Assembly: GCA_900660155.1 (NCBI GenBank)
Contig: CABFPE010000191.1
Span: 1,132,637-1,196,636, forward strand
Source of the DNA: Hofstenia miamia
Taxonomy: Eukaryota; Xenacoelomorpha; Acoela; Hofsteniidae
Length of the DNA: 64,000 nt
Direction: 5' to 3'
The notes below the pieces were generated by a model. That model was not told the DNA's origin. It searched no databases and worked only from the letters and a program-made list of their open reading frames with translations. Shown piece after piece: positions 36,962 through 46,117 of the stretch (positions are counted from its first letter, which is position 1; each line of letters opens with the position of its first letter). A program made the position numbers and the translations under genes.

Positions 36962-37760
36962 TAGTAAGGTAACAGACAGCCCCAGTCCTATGGGACACTC
37001 TGAAGTTCTCATAGCACCTACAGTTATTTGTCATGTGAGCATACATGAAATCTACTTTGCACCATCTAGTGAAAAAATGTTTTTGCCAAAATTTAGTTGA
37101 TGAAATATATTTTTTGACAAAATTTTTATTTTTGATTTCTAGGATTTGAACAGAGGGATATAATTGATGACAAGTAAGGTTTTGACAAATTTTTTTTTTC
37201 AGGAATCTATGCATTGCAATTTCAGCAGAAATTTTTTGTGATTGATTTCTTTGGAATCAATTGCAAAAAGCATTTCCCATAGTTGTTAACAATTTATTGA
37301 CAGGTGCTAATTGATGAGTCATAACCCATGATTAATTCATGAATAACAAAGGGGTGTGGTTAAAAGATGTTAAAGATTCACACATCACATAATCAATCTA
37401 TGAATAATTTTAGAGTGTATGTGTGTACATGTTAGAGAATTCACTATATATGCTAGAATTGTTATTGGAGAATGTGTACTGACATTATATTATGATAGTT
37501 TTAATTATTGATCAGAGGTGGGTTGTGCTGAATCCAATCAAGTTCATTGTACACCAAAATGTTTGGAGAAATTTTTTAATTATCTAGATGTATAGTTTAG
37601 CCAAACATATAATAAAGGCCTTAACAATTAATCTGTTTGCAAACTTTTTCTCCATATTATTAAAGAAATTACTTGGTTTAAATAAAAATTGATTAATATT
37701 TTAAAACATGGAGTTGTATTTGCTTCAAGAAAAAATACATGTATCATTAAAATATATAAT
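36962..37760. repeat. Dispersed repeat, copy A
   Basis: GTAAGGTAACAGACAG at 36963 through ATACATGTATCATTAAAAT (about 37740) runs colinear with 41972-43650, at roughly 75-80 percent identity by eye. Shared blocks include GACAGGTGCTAAT, GAGTCATAACCCAT and CACATCACATAATCAA. It is non-coding. Copy B carries about 0.95 kb extra (42200-43140). The family may be a non-autonomous element or the UTR of a larger one; ends are not defined. Confidence 0.8.
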
Positions 37761-37957
37761 TTTATAACTATTTACTATTGAAATTGATAAAAAAAGATGC
37801 ATGAACAGGATAAAACACTTTACAAAACATAATTTCTAAGTTCAAAATGACTTTAGAATGGGGATACACTTTCATCTTTCATTCTTTCATGTTTCAATAC
37901 ATCAGCCAGTGTATATTATTTTGATTGGATTAGATATTAAGGCTCTCCAATAAATGA

Positions 37958-38371
37958 GTGTTAATTTTAACTCTATTCACACATTTGCCTATCAACAATT
38001 TGAGAAAAGCTGAATATACAAAAGAAGTTAAAAAATCTATGAGGTTGTCTAAAGCCAGAGCATGTGGACAGTTACCAAAGGTTACAGGAAAATACAGTAA
38101 AAGATCTGCATCTAGGGTTAAATTATCATGTCCTGTAGCAGTCAATGAACTTAACACAGTTTCTGAAGAACAAGTAAAATACATATCCTTTTATGAGCTG
38201 CAAATTTGTGAGTGGTTTACAATTTGCAATGTGTACCAAACTCAAACAAAGGATGGTCCTGTGTTAAAAATTATTTTGCAAAATAGAAATTTTTTTCTTC
38301 TCTCCAAGCACTATGCACAAAGAGCTGGAGCACAGTTCAAAAAGTTAATTGGGCTTAAAGTTCTTCAATGA
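37958..38371 (+). CDS. Unidentified 137-aa ORF, possible OB-like element protein
   Basis: An uninterrupted frame with protein-like composition starts MLILTLFTHLPINNLRKAEY. It continues with a basic segment (RACGQLPKVTGKYSKRSASR) and a beta-rich part EWFTICNVYQTQTKDGPVLK IILQNRNFFLLSKHYAQRAG. The pattern (charged strand, T..G..L.I.L, FLL.K.YA) recalls short OB-fold-like ORFs seen in invertebrate mobile elements, which is inference only. It follows dispersed repeat copy A and ends 13 bp from the truncated CR1 element on the other strand. The true start may be M30 (MRLSKARACG). Function unknown. Confidence 0.4.
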   Translation: MLILTLFTHLPINNLRKAEYTKEVKKSMRLSKARACGQLPKVTGKYSKRSASRVKLSCPVAVNELNTVSEEQVKYISFYELQICEWFTICNVYQTQTKDGPVLKIILQNRNFFLLSKHYAQRAGAQFKKLIGLKVLQ

Positions 38372-38383
38372 CAGAATAACCCC

Positions 38384-39328
38384 TCAAAATATTTCAGTTG
38401 TAAGACTAGTAATGTGTGTAAATTTAACATGTAATTTTATTTTAGAAGGTGTAAATAGATGTAAATAGTCAATTAGAGTCCTACTCGATGATGTGATTCT
38501 AGTGGGCAATGTTTTATTGGTCAATACAAGATTAAATGTGTTCAAGAACAAATCCATTTTACATTGATCATTAGCATTTAAATAATTGAGGTTCCAATCT
38601 CCGAAAAGTACTAAATCTTTATTTTCAGAACAGGCAAGTGATAATTCTTCTTCTAGTTGTTGAATAAAAAAATTGGCAAATTTCTTATGCGGACAGTATG
38701 ATACATTTAATAATTGTTTTTGAAATCTAGAATTTTTAATTGGATTAGTAATTTCAACCCATAGACTGTCAAAATTTGATGTGTTAGGACTTTTAATATC
38801 GTTGCGTATTTTGGGATTGAATGACTTTGGAACTAAAAGTAATACACCTCCACCTTTTGATTTTCCTAACATATTGTTCAAAACTCTATCCTTTCTAAAT
38901 AGTGCAAAATTTTCATTAACAGACCATGTTCTATCTAGATCGTCAATCCTTAGCCAAGTTTCAGAAATTGCGAGAATTAAATCATTGTTAGTATTTGAAA
39001 CGAATTCCCTATATTCGAAATTTTTAATACTTAGATTCTGAAAATTTAAATGTACGTAATTCACAATATCTGAGCCGGTATTCAATTTTTTGATGCATGA
39101 TTCAAAATTTAAAATCAGACCGGGATTAGTCTCAATACCATATACTGCTAATAATAGGAACATTATGAGAGAAATAACAAATGAGTGTTTTAAATCGATT
39201 ATGATAATACAAATGCGCCTGGTTAAGGAAGTTAAAGCTGTTTTTGAATAGCGAATAGTTGAGTTATATGTATTGAAGTAAAACTGTACTGGTAAGAGCG
39301 AGACATCCTCATTGGATTTGAATGTCAA
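38384..39328 (-). CDS. CR1-type LINE ORF2, N-terminal: 2A-like motif and APE endonuclease (truncated)
   Basis: The 314-residue frame begins with about 50 poorly conserved residues, then a hydrophobic run and YGIETNPGL (residues 63-71, 39116-39142). The endonuclease follows: VHLNFQNLS, LAISETWLRIDDLDRTW, KGGGVLLLVPKSF, SLWVEITNPIKNS, LVLFGDWNLNYLN (catalytic D/N) and RTLIDYL. The SDH motif and the whole RT are missing; the frame shifts out after residue 290 and the element stops near 38400. The domain nicks chromosomal DNA so the 3' OH can prime reverse transcription. ORF1 lies 230 bp upstream on the same strand. The motif has G for the usual D of D(V/I)ExNPGP and L for the final P, so skipping by this copy is doubtful. 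Confidence 0.87.
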   Translation of the reverse strand: MTFKSNEDVSLLPVQFYFNTYNSTIRYSKTALTSLTRRICIIIIDLKHSFVISLIMFLLLAVYGIETNPGLILNFESCIKKLNTGSDIVNYVHLNFQNLSIKNFEYREFVSNTNNDLILAISETWLRIDDLDRTWSVNENFALFRKDRVLNNMLGKSKGGGVLLLVPKSFNPKIRNDIKSPNTSNFDSLWVEITNPIKNSRFQKQLLNVSYCPHKKFANFFIQQLEEELSLACSENKDLVLFGDWNLNYLNANDQCKMDLFLNTFNLVLTNKTLPTRITSSSRTLIDYLHLFTPSKIKLHVKFTHITSLTTEIF

Positions 39329-39557
39329 AATAAGGAAAATACATGTATAAGTAAAGAGTAATAATTTTCTTTGAAAACAAATTTGAGTTTCAATTTGAAT
39401 TTAGGGTTATAGTAATTTTTCCATAGCCTGGGCGTCTGTAAACAAAAATATAATAATTCACACGACATAGCTAATAAAAAAGTATCTTAGCTGTTGAAGT
39501 AGATCGCTTATGATGGTAGCGGTGACTTCAGAGTTAGAGCAATTTGCGGTGAATGAA

Positions 39558-40538
39558 TTAGTAAGTCGGTGCATTGTTATAAAGTGCAGCAGCATATGAT
39601 TTATATACCCTGGACGGGCGAGCAAGCGGGTGGTGCGGCAGGTTGCTAGCGAAAGGCGGCAAAAATCGAGGTGCAAAGCTTTCAAAGACTCTGTTATTTG
39701 TCGGCATTGCTTTGAGGAATTGAATTGTGCGACAAGATGGAGGCTCGAAGAAGGATTTAATGATGGATACAAATTTTCCAATTCCATTCTGTGAGAAATG
39801 AATGCCGTCTTTTGAAAAGAGACGACTGTTAACGACTTTTGGACCTAAACAAAATTGTGAAAATAATTTAAATACTGAAAATTTTAATTTTTCTGATAAG
39901 TTAGAAATAATTTTATTGACTTTTACTACTTCATTGTTGCCTTGAAGCAGGCTGTTGCAAAAAGGTGGGATTTCACTAAGAAAAATCTTAGTAGGACTAA
40001 AAATATGGTTAATTATTTTAATAAGATCAGTAAACTTAGCTTCGTAGTTGGTTGGGTTCTTGAGAATATCATTTCTTCCAATTTGTACGAAAACTGTTTT
40101 AATTTTTGTTTGCGGGTAGAGTTCCAATGTCTGTTGAAGCTCAGATATGCAGGCACCGGGATATGAGTGCACGGAGACCTCTTTGTTTCTGATTATGTTT
40201 TTGGATCGTAATTTCCTAAACATGGAGCTACCTAAAATTATAAAATTAGTACCTGTTTTGATCTTGCGAGGTTTTCTTGGAGAGAGAGTAATAGGTTTAT
40301 TTCTTGATGCTGTTGGATGCAACAAAGCGTCAGTGACTTCTTGTTCACGCGAGTTAGGTGTAAGGGACGTATGCGTGTGATCCTTAAGAAATGAATGCAA
40401 TGAAAATAATTCATCTCGACTGAGGGCCAAAAATGGTGCTACAAGTTTGCAGTGTTCATCGTCTTTATTGATGTTTGAGTCAGTGACGCTTTTAAGTGAG
40501 GAGCGGAGAGCGCAATCGACTGTCTTTAGAGAGGACAT
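39558..40538 (-). CDS. CR1-type LINE ORF1 with SGNH/GDSL-like esterase domain
   Basis: 326 aa from ATG at 40538 (MSSLKTVDCALRS). A short N-terminal region (about 1-95) is followed by an esterase core: block I IILGSSMFRKL (catalytic Ser kept, the usual GDS changed to GSS), block II SYPGACISEL, block III VFVQIGRNDI (GxND), and block V SKDGIHFSQNGI (DxxH with catalytic Asp and His). The C-terminal about 70 residues are Pro/Arg-rich. Esterase-bearing ORF1 proteins are known from CR1 elements, where the domain may act on lipids or acetylated substrates; its role is unresolved. The frame is uninterrupted, unlike most coding remnants here, so this copy is fairly young even though ORF2 is truncated. 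Confidence 0.88.
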   Translation of the reverse strand: MSSLKTVDCALRSSLKSVTDSNINKDDEHCKLVAPFLALSRDELFSLHSFLKDHTHTSLTPNSREQEVTDALLHPTASRNKPITLSPRKPRKIKTGTNFIILGSSMFRKLRSKNIIRNKEVSVHSYPGACISELQQTLELYPQTKIKTVFVQIGRNDILKNPTNYEAKFTDLIKIINHIFSPTKIFLSEIPPFCNSLLQGNNEVVKVNKIISNLSEKLKFSVFKLFSQFCLGPKVVNSRLFSKDGIHFSQNGIGKFVSIIKSFFEPPSCRTIQFLKAMPTNNRVFESFAPRFLPPFASNLPHHPLARPSRVYKSYAAALYNNAPTY

Positions 40539-40539
40539 C

Positions 40540-41166
40540 GCGGCCAATGATATGCATTATTCAGAAATTCTAAAAGCTAGTCCTCTTATAGAGGATGGAC
40601 GAATAAACGCGCTATTTAGAGATTGTTCTAATCTTGATGACTTTATTAATGAACTAAAATTATCAGATGCATTAAAACTTGAATATGAAGAAATTGTTTG
40701 TGGCATAAAGTCGAAATTCATTAAATGCTTGAAAAATCAATGTGAAAATGTAAAATTGAGTAATACTATTATTCCTACAATCAAAGAATTTCAACATTCG
40801 AAGATATTTAAGCCAAAATTATTCATTTCAATTAATAATTTAAAAAATGATGATGGTATTTTAAATGAAAAAGAATGCAAAAAAATTGTTCAAAATGTTG
40901 AGAAGTCAATTAAAAATTTGGGAACGAAAGGGCCAAGTGTAGAACAATTGAAATTAAATGACAAAAATGATATTATCTTACTTTTTAAAACTGATGAAGA
41001 TGCAAATATTACAGAAAGAGCACTTGGTAAATTGAGGAACATAAACATAAAAAAATCGATCATACTTATTCCAAAAATCAAGATTACTAATATACCTTTA
41101 TATGAAGACGTAACTAACTTTAAGGAATTTTTTTTTTATTTTTTTATGACACATGATAATTGCTAA
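40540..41166 (+). CDS. LINE ORF1/gag-like fragment, head to head with the CR1 ORF1
   Basis: The frame runs 40447-41166, but its first 90 bases are the antisense of the CR1 ORF1, so the meaningful part starts near 40540. It reads ANDMHYSEILKASP, then a helical segment, KPKLFISINNLK, ECKKIVQNVEKSIKNLG, VEQLKLNDKNDIILLFKTDE and KKSIILIPKIKITNIP. A beta-alpha-beta segment with KIKITNIP at its end is typical of the RRM-like part of LINE gag proteins. It degenerates into a T-rich tract (41130-41150). Probably the 5' part of a different LINE in opposite orientation. Domain call is by pattern only. Confidence 0.45.
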   Translation, partial: AANDMHYSEILKASPLIEDGRINALFRDCSNLDDFINELKLSDALKLEYEEIVCGIKSKFIKCLKNQCENVKLSNTIIPTIKEFQHSKIFKPKLFISINNLKNDDGILNEKECKKIVQNVEKSIKNLGTKGPSVEQLKLNDKNDIILLFKTDEDANITERALGKLRNINIKKSIILIPKIKITNIPLYEDVTNFKEFFFYFFMTHDNC

Positions 41167-41970
41167 TGGAAAGAAGCAAAATTCCCCAGTAAAATAAAAA
41201 CATTATTCAAATTTTTACAGAGATTGGATGGTGATTGTTAAATTTATTTAACAACTTAAATCTTTTTATATCTTCAATAAACATTTTGAATACTAACTTT
41301 GTTTAATTATTTCTAATATTATATCAAATAGAATATATCCATTAGCTGACATAACCTATTTTTTATTCATTTAAAGAATTTTGTGCAACTACTTCTAATA
41401 CATTAAATAATGTAATATGGATTCACTTTGATAAAAAAATGCCATGTTCAAGTTGCCATAAATAATATAATTTCTAAACAACATGGAGCAAGGAATAAAA
41501 ATAGAGTGGTGAATTGACAAAAAGCAAAAAGAAAATCTAGAAAAAATATTCAACAATTAATGAAATAATATATTTTAAAGTTCTTTGTTCTATCTAAAAG
41601 AATCATATCTATTCAAAAATGATTGTGCTTCAGCTATTTTTTTTAATTAGCTGCTACATTATGGATGACATTGCTTTGTATTAGAAAACCTATTTATTTC
41701 ATATCATGTTAAAGAACAAATCAAAATTTTGATTATTCTGGTAAATTAAAATGAAAGTTCAGTGAATCTAGCCATGTTTTACATTTAGCTACAAAATGGA
41801 TGCTTTGATTTTACACCACTTTTATCATATAGGTACTTTTGTTGTTGTATTTTTACATTTAAATATTGGTTTTTATTCAACACTCAGATTAGTGTAGCAA
41901 TGCTTGGGTGAATTTATTCACTGAACACTTATTAAGTTTACTATTTTCAATCAATAATTGAAGTTATGAG
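41167..41970. other. Non-coding AT-rich stretch
   Basis: No frame, repeat or element end recognised before dispersed repeat copy B begins at 41971. Confidence 0.5.
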
Positions 41971-43654
41971 GAGTAAGGTAACAGACAGACCCCATGCCAA
42001 TGGGGCACCTTGAAGTCCTTGTAACACCTACGACTATTTGCCATGTGTAAATGAAGCAATTCTATTGGACGCCATCTAGTGACGAAATGTTTTTGACAAA
42101 ACTAAATTGAGCAAATTAATTTTTAGACAATTTCTGTAAATCAATGTGATGATTTTTGATTTTTAGGATTTAGGCATACTGATATTTTTTATGACAAGTT
42201 TCCCTTAAGACATGTTTATTGCAACAAAGTTTTAAACATGCAACACCATGTTTTAAGGAAAATAATTGATAGATGCAAAACCCATTTCCATTTTCTACTA
42301 ATATCCAAATACAAACCGGAAAAATATTTTGCTAAACATAAACACCATAGATGTATGAAATATAGACTTTCATTTTCAAAGCAAGATAGAAAATATTTGC
42401 CATACTTAAACATTACAGGCATATGAAATATAGACTTACATGATAAAGGCAATTGTGTCTTTTGTGTTTTCAAATACACTGCTATTTTTCATTGTAAAAA
42501 ATTCTCTACATTTCTTCTAGTGATTAACACAATTGCTGTAATTAAATTTATTTTTGGGGAAATCTATACACTACTTGCAAAGGGTTACATTTCTCCTAAT
42601 CAAATGCATTGGTATTTTTCATTGTAAAAAAATCCACACGTTCTAATGATTAACATCCACAATTGTTTCAAATAAATTGTTTTTCAGGGCTCTATATAAT
42701 ATTGCAAAGGGTTATAAAATGTGCTGTTATTTCATTGTAAAAATTCCATACAATTAATTTGTTTTTCACTAATATCCAATATACAAAATGGAAAAATACT
42801 TACCATACTTTAACATTACAGGCATATGAAATATAGCCTTACATGATAAAGGCAATTATATCTTTCAATTTTTCAAATACATTGCTATTTTTCACTGTAA
42901 AAAATTCCACATGTTTCTAATTATTAATGTCTACAATTGTTGTAATTAATTCGTTTTCAACAATGTTTCCTATTCATAAAACTTTCCATGCATTTAATTA
43001 ATGTTTCACTAAGACAAAATGGGAAAATATTTGCCATACTTAAACATTACAGGCATATAAAATATTGACTTACATTATAAAGACAACTTCTTTTTCTAAA
43101 TAAATTATACATGTGATGCTATTAGTAGGATTTATACATATGCACTATTGCAATAGCAATTTCAACAAAAAACATTCGCCACATTTGTTAACAATTGATT
43201 GACAGGTGCTAATGAATGAGTCATAACCCATTGTTAATTCACGAATAATGTGGGCGTGGTTATCGAATGTGGTTATCCGCACATCACATAATCAAACTAT
43301 GAATAATTTTAGAATTTGCATGTGTGCATGTTGGAGAATTTGTTATATTTGGTAACAATCTTAATGAATAATGTGTACAAACATTATATCTTATTATTAA
43401 TAGGGGATTGCATTGAATCCAATCAAGTCTATGATGTATCATAATATTTGGAGAAATATTTTAGTCATGTATATGCATAGTTTACATAAGTGTAAAGTAA
43501 AAGGTCTTAACAATTAGCATATTTGCAAAAATTTCCCTAAGTATTGTTAAGAAATTATTTAGTTTGAAGGGAAATTGTTTGATATTTTAAAAAGTGGAGA
43601 CTTATTTGCTCCAAGAAAAAATACATGTAACATTAAAATGCATAATTTTTTTTT
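41971..43654. repeat. Dispersed repeat, copy B, with internal tandem repeats
   Basis: This is the counterpart of copy A (36962-37760) with about 0.95 kb extra between 42200 and 43140. The extra part contains three or four diverged copies of a segment with TTGCCATACTTAAACATTAC followed by GGCATATGAAATATAGACTT (near 42310 degenerate, 42398, 42806, 43031). Homology to copy A ends inside the T-run 43646-43654. A third, inverted copy of the extra part is at 46640-46960. Confidence 0.8.
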
Positions 43655-43723
43655 GTTTGAAATCAACATAAAATCTTTATTAAAATTTTTTTAAATTAAA
43701 TAAAAGATTGACCATTAGTTCAG

Positions 43724-44440
43724 TTACATTTTATAAATAGCTGCAATTATTAGAAATGTAGACGATTTCAGTTGAAACTTGCAATCAGCAGATGGTGTGG
43801 GAAAATTTGGAGTTGTTTTTTCCAGAAAGCTATTGCAATCTTTCATGTTTTCTATCGCAGAATTACAATTGTGTCCATTACAACAAAAGTAGTTTTCTTT
43901 TAATTTGACTGAAATTTTTTTACAATAATTTACACAATCCTCGTATTTGCTCCCAAAAAATTTCCACGATCCTTGATTTGAATGGGCAATGCATGACGAG
44001 TACAATCTTATCATCCTAGAACTTGTAACATTGCAAAAATAGTACTTCTCTGTACAGTTTGTATATTTCTTAAGATTCATTTCCGTATTACAGCTATCAC
44101 TGTTACAGCAAAATAAATTTTTAGGTGATTCCATGGTTGTCTCTTTCTCGCGATAATGATTAAAATTTAAACATACATTTGGACAAGGCGTGTTAGAAAC
44201 TTTTAAATTGTAATGTGATGGATGATGTAACTCTTGATATAAGCATGATTGAACCCCTTCCTTATCCGTTATAGTGCAACCACCACCTTGCTTTTTTTGA
44301 ATTTCGGATTTTTCACATGTACTTTGACTATGAAGGCAAGTAATACCAAATGATTCTTGAATTTGGGAAATGATCAATGAAATTACAATAAATAACTGAT
44401 AAAGCATTCTGTTGCTTATAAGTTGCAAAAACGTGTTCAT
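43724..44440 (-). CDS. Secreted two-domain Ly6/uPAR-like protein (copy 1)
   Basis: The frame is open from 44572; I prefer the Met at 44440 because it directly precedes a signal peptide (NRMLYQLFIVISLIISQIQE). This gives 238 aa. Two Cys-rich domains follow: domain 1 from ITCLHSQSTC to FCCNSDSCN, domain 2 from NCTEKYYFCNVT to FCCNGHNCN. The closing CC..(D/H).CN signature is that of Ly6/uPAR three-finger folds. Two N-glycosylation sites (NCT, NVT) are visible. The tail (STFLIIAAIY) is weakly hydrophobic and could be a short GPI signal. Proteins of this fold usually act outside the cell as receptors or modulators. There is no intron. A minus-strand AATAAA (43676-43681) is followed 21 bases later by an A9 tract at a repeat boundary, which suggests retrotransposition. 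Confidence 0.75.
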   Translation of the reverse strand: MNTFLQLISNRMLYQLFIVISLIISQIQESFGITCLHSQSTCEKSEIQKKQGGGCTITDKEGVQSCLYQELHHPSHYNLKVSNTPCPNVCLNFNHYREKETTMESPKNLFCCNSDSCNTEMNLKKYTNCTEKYYFCNVTSSRMIRLYSSCIAHSNQGSWKFFGSKYEDCVNYCKKISVKLKENYFCCNGHNCNSAIENMKDCNSFLEKTTPNFPTPSADCKFQLKSSTFLIIAAIYKM

Positions 44441-44858
44441 ATCGATGTGAAGCAAACACTTTTGTTGCTGTGAATATTTAATTACGTTGAAACTGATAAA
44501 AAAGTGTGTGAAATGGTGGGAGATTGTTAAATGGTAAGATTTATTTTTTTCTAAATTAACAATCATATGCATTTAAAAAAGAAACGCATCATTTATTTAA
44601 TTAACATGTTTCGGCATGCCGCTGCCATTTTCAAAAAGTTTCCCACTATAAAATTTACAAAATATTCATCAAATTACATATTTTTATATATTTTTNGTTT
44701 GAAGGGAAATTGTTTGATATTTTAAAAAGTGGAGACTTATTTGCTCCAAGAAAAAATACATGTAACATTAAAATGCATAATTTTTTTTTGTTTGAAATCA
44801 ACATAAAATCTTTATTAAAATTTTTTTAAATTAAATAAAAGATTGACCATTAGTTCAG

Positions 44859-45575
44859 TTACATTTTATAAATAGCTGCAATTATTAGAAATGTAGACGA
44901 TTTCAGTTGAAACTTGCAATCAGCAGATGGTGTGGGAAAATTTGGAGTTGTTTTTTCCAGAAAGCTATTGCAATCTTTCATGTTTTCTATCGCAGAATTA
45001 CAATTGTGTCCATTACAACAAAAGTAGTTTTCTTTTAATTTGACTGAAATTTTTTTACAATAATTTACACAATCCTCGTATTTGCTCCCAAAAAATTTCC
45101 ACGATCCTTGATTTGAATGGGCAATGCATGACGAGTACAATCTTATCATCCTAGAACTTGTAACATTGCAAAAATAGTACTTCTCTGTACAGTTTGTATA
45201 TTTCTTAAGATTCATTTCCGTATTACAGCTATCACTGTTACAGCAAAATAAATTTTTAGGTGATTCCATGGTTGTCTCTTTCTCGCGATAATGATTAAAA
45301 TTTAAACATACATTTGGACAAGGCGTGTTAGAAACTTTTAAATTGTAATGTGATGGATGATGTAACTCTTGATATAAGCATGATTGAACACCTTCCTTAT
45401 CCGTTATAGTGCAACCACCACCTTGCTTTTTTTGAATTTCGGATTTTTCACATGTACTTTGACTATGAAGGCAAGTAATACCAAATGATTCTTGAATTTG
45501 GGAAATGATCAATGAAATTACAATAAATAACTGATAAAGCATTCTGTTGCTTATAAGTTGCAAAAACGTGTTCAT
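44859..45575 (-). CDS. Secreted two-domain Ly6/uPAR-like protein (copy 2, identical protein)
   Basis: Protein identical to the copy at 43724-44440 and presumably the same locus seen twice. In this copy the upstream sequence is continuous with the Penelope-like element: the GIY-YIG frame ends near 45830 on the same strand, then a short AT-rich leader with GGCAGCGGCATGCCG and AAACATGTTAATTAA (45740-45770), then the Ly6 frame. The distance from the endonuclease stop to the preferred ATG is about 255 bp. This order makes the gene look like a downstream cistron or passenger of the element. Confidence 0.75.
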   Translation of the reverse strand: MNTFLQLISNRMLYQLFIVISLIISQIQESFGITCLHSQSTCEKSEIQKKQGGGCTITDKEGVQSCLYQELHHPSHYNLKVSNTPCPNVCLNFNHYREKETTMESPKNLFCCNSDSCNTEMNLKKYTNCTEKYYFCNVTSSRMIRLYSSCIAHSNQGSWKFFGSKYEDCVNYCKKISVKLKENYFCCNGHNCNSAIENMKDCNSFLEKTTPNFPTPSADCKFQLKSSTFLIIAAIYKM

Positions 45576-45782
45576 ATCGATGTGAAGCAAACACTTTTGT
45601 TGCTGTGAATATTTAATTACGTTGAAACTGATAAAAAAGTGTGTGAAATGGTGGGAGATTGTTAAATGGTAAGATTTATTTTTTTCTAAATTAACAATCA
45701 TATGCATTTAAAAAAGAAACGCATCATTTATTTAATTAACATGTTTCGGCATGCCGCTGCCATTTTCAAAAAGTTTCCCACT

Positions 45783-46068
45783 ATAAAATTTACAAAATAT
45801 TCATCAAATTACATATTTTTATATATTTTTTTATAATATTTTCGGTAAATTTAGTTTGTATTTATATTCATCTTTTTTGTTTAAGCTTGGTTCCTTTAAT
45901 TCTATATAAATTGATTCAATGATGCTTAGTTGAAAATTATCAATTGCCTTGGATAAAATTTTATATGTAAATTTCATATTACAGTTCTTTAAATGATCAG
46001 AGATGGTCGAATGAATTTTGTGTTCTTTAATTCTTAATTGTAAATTCCTTGACGTTTTTCCAATGTAT
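45783..46068 (-). pseudogene. Penelope-like GIY-YIG endonuclease, C-terminal part (contiguous with Ly6 copy 2)
   Basis: Minus-strand frame from YIGKTSRNL at the N (46069) through IKEHKIHSTI, DHLKNCNMKF, IIESIYIELKEP and NKKDEYKYKLNLP to a stop near 45830. It duplicates 46070-46357 with several differences, so the N joins two similar but non-identical copies. Confidence 0.8.
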
Positions 46069-46117
46069 NATAAAATTTACAAATTATTCATCAAATCACA
46101 TATTTTTATATATTTTT

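Larger units (their letters stand above)
43561..45831. repeat. 1135-bp near-identical tandem duplication across a single N
   Basis: 43561-44695 and 44697-45831 have the same length and differ, as far as I could see, at one base within the Ly6 gene (a silent C/A at about 44256 versus 45391). An N (44696) lies exactly at the junction. The right copy continues into more Penelope sequence, whereas the left copy stops at N. This looks like overlapping contig ends that were not merged, or two haplotypes, rather than an old duplication. Confidence 0.9.

Noticed and set aside
43561..45831. Recent tandem duplication of the Ly6 gene as a true paralogue pair
   Set aside because: The copies are virtually identical over exactly 1135 bp with an N at the junction; assembly or haplotype duplication is the simpler reading.
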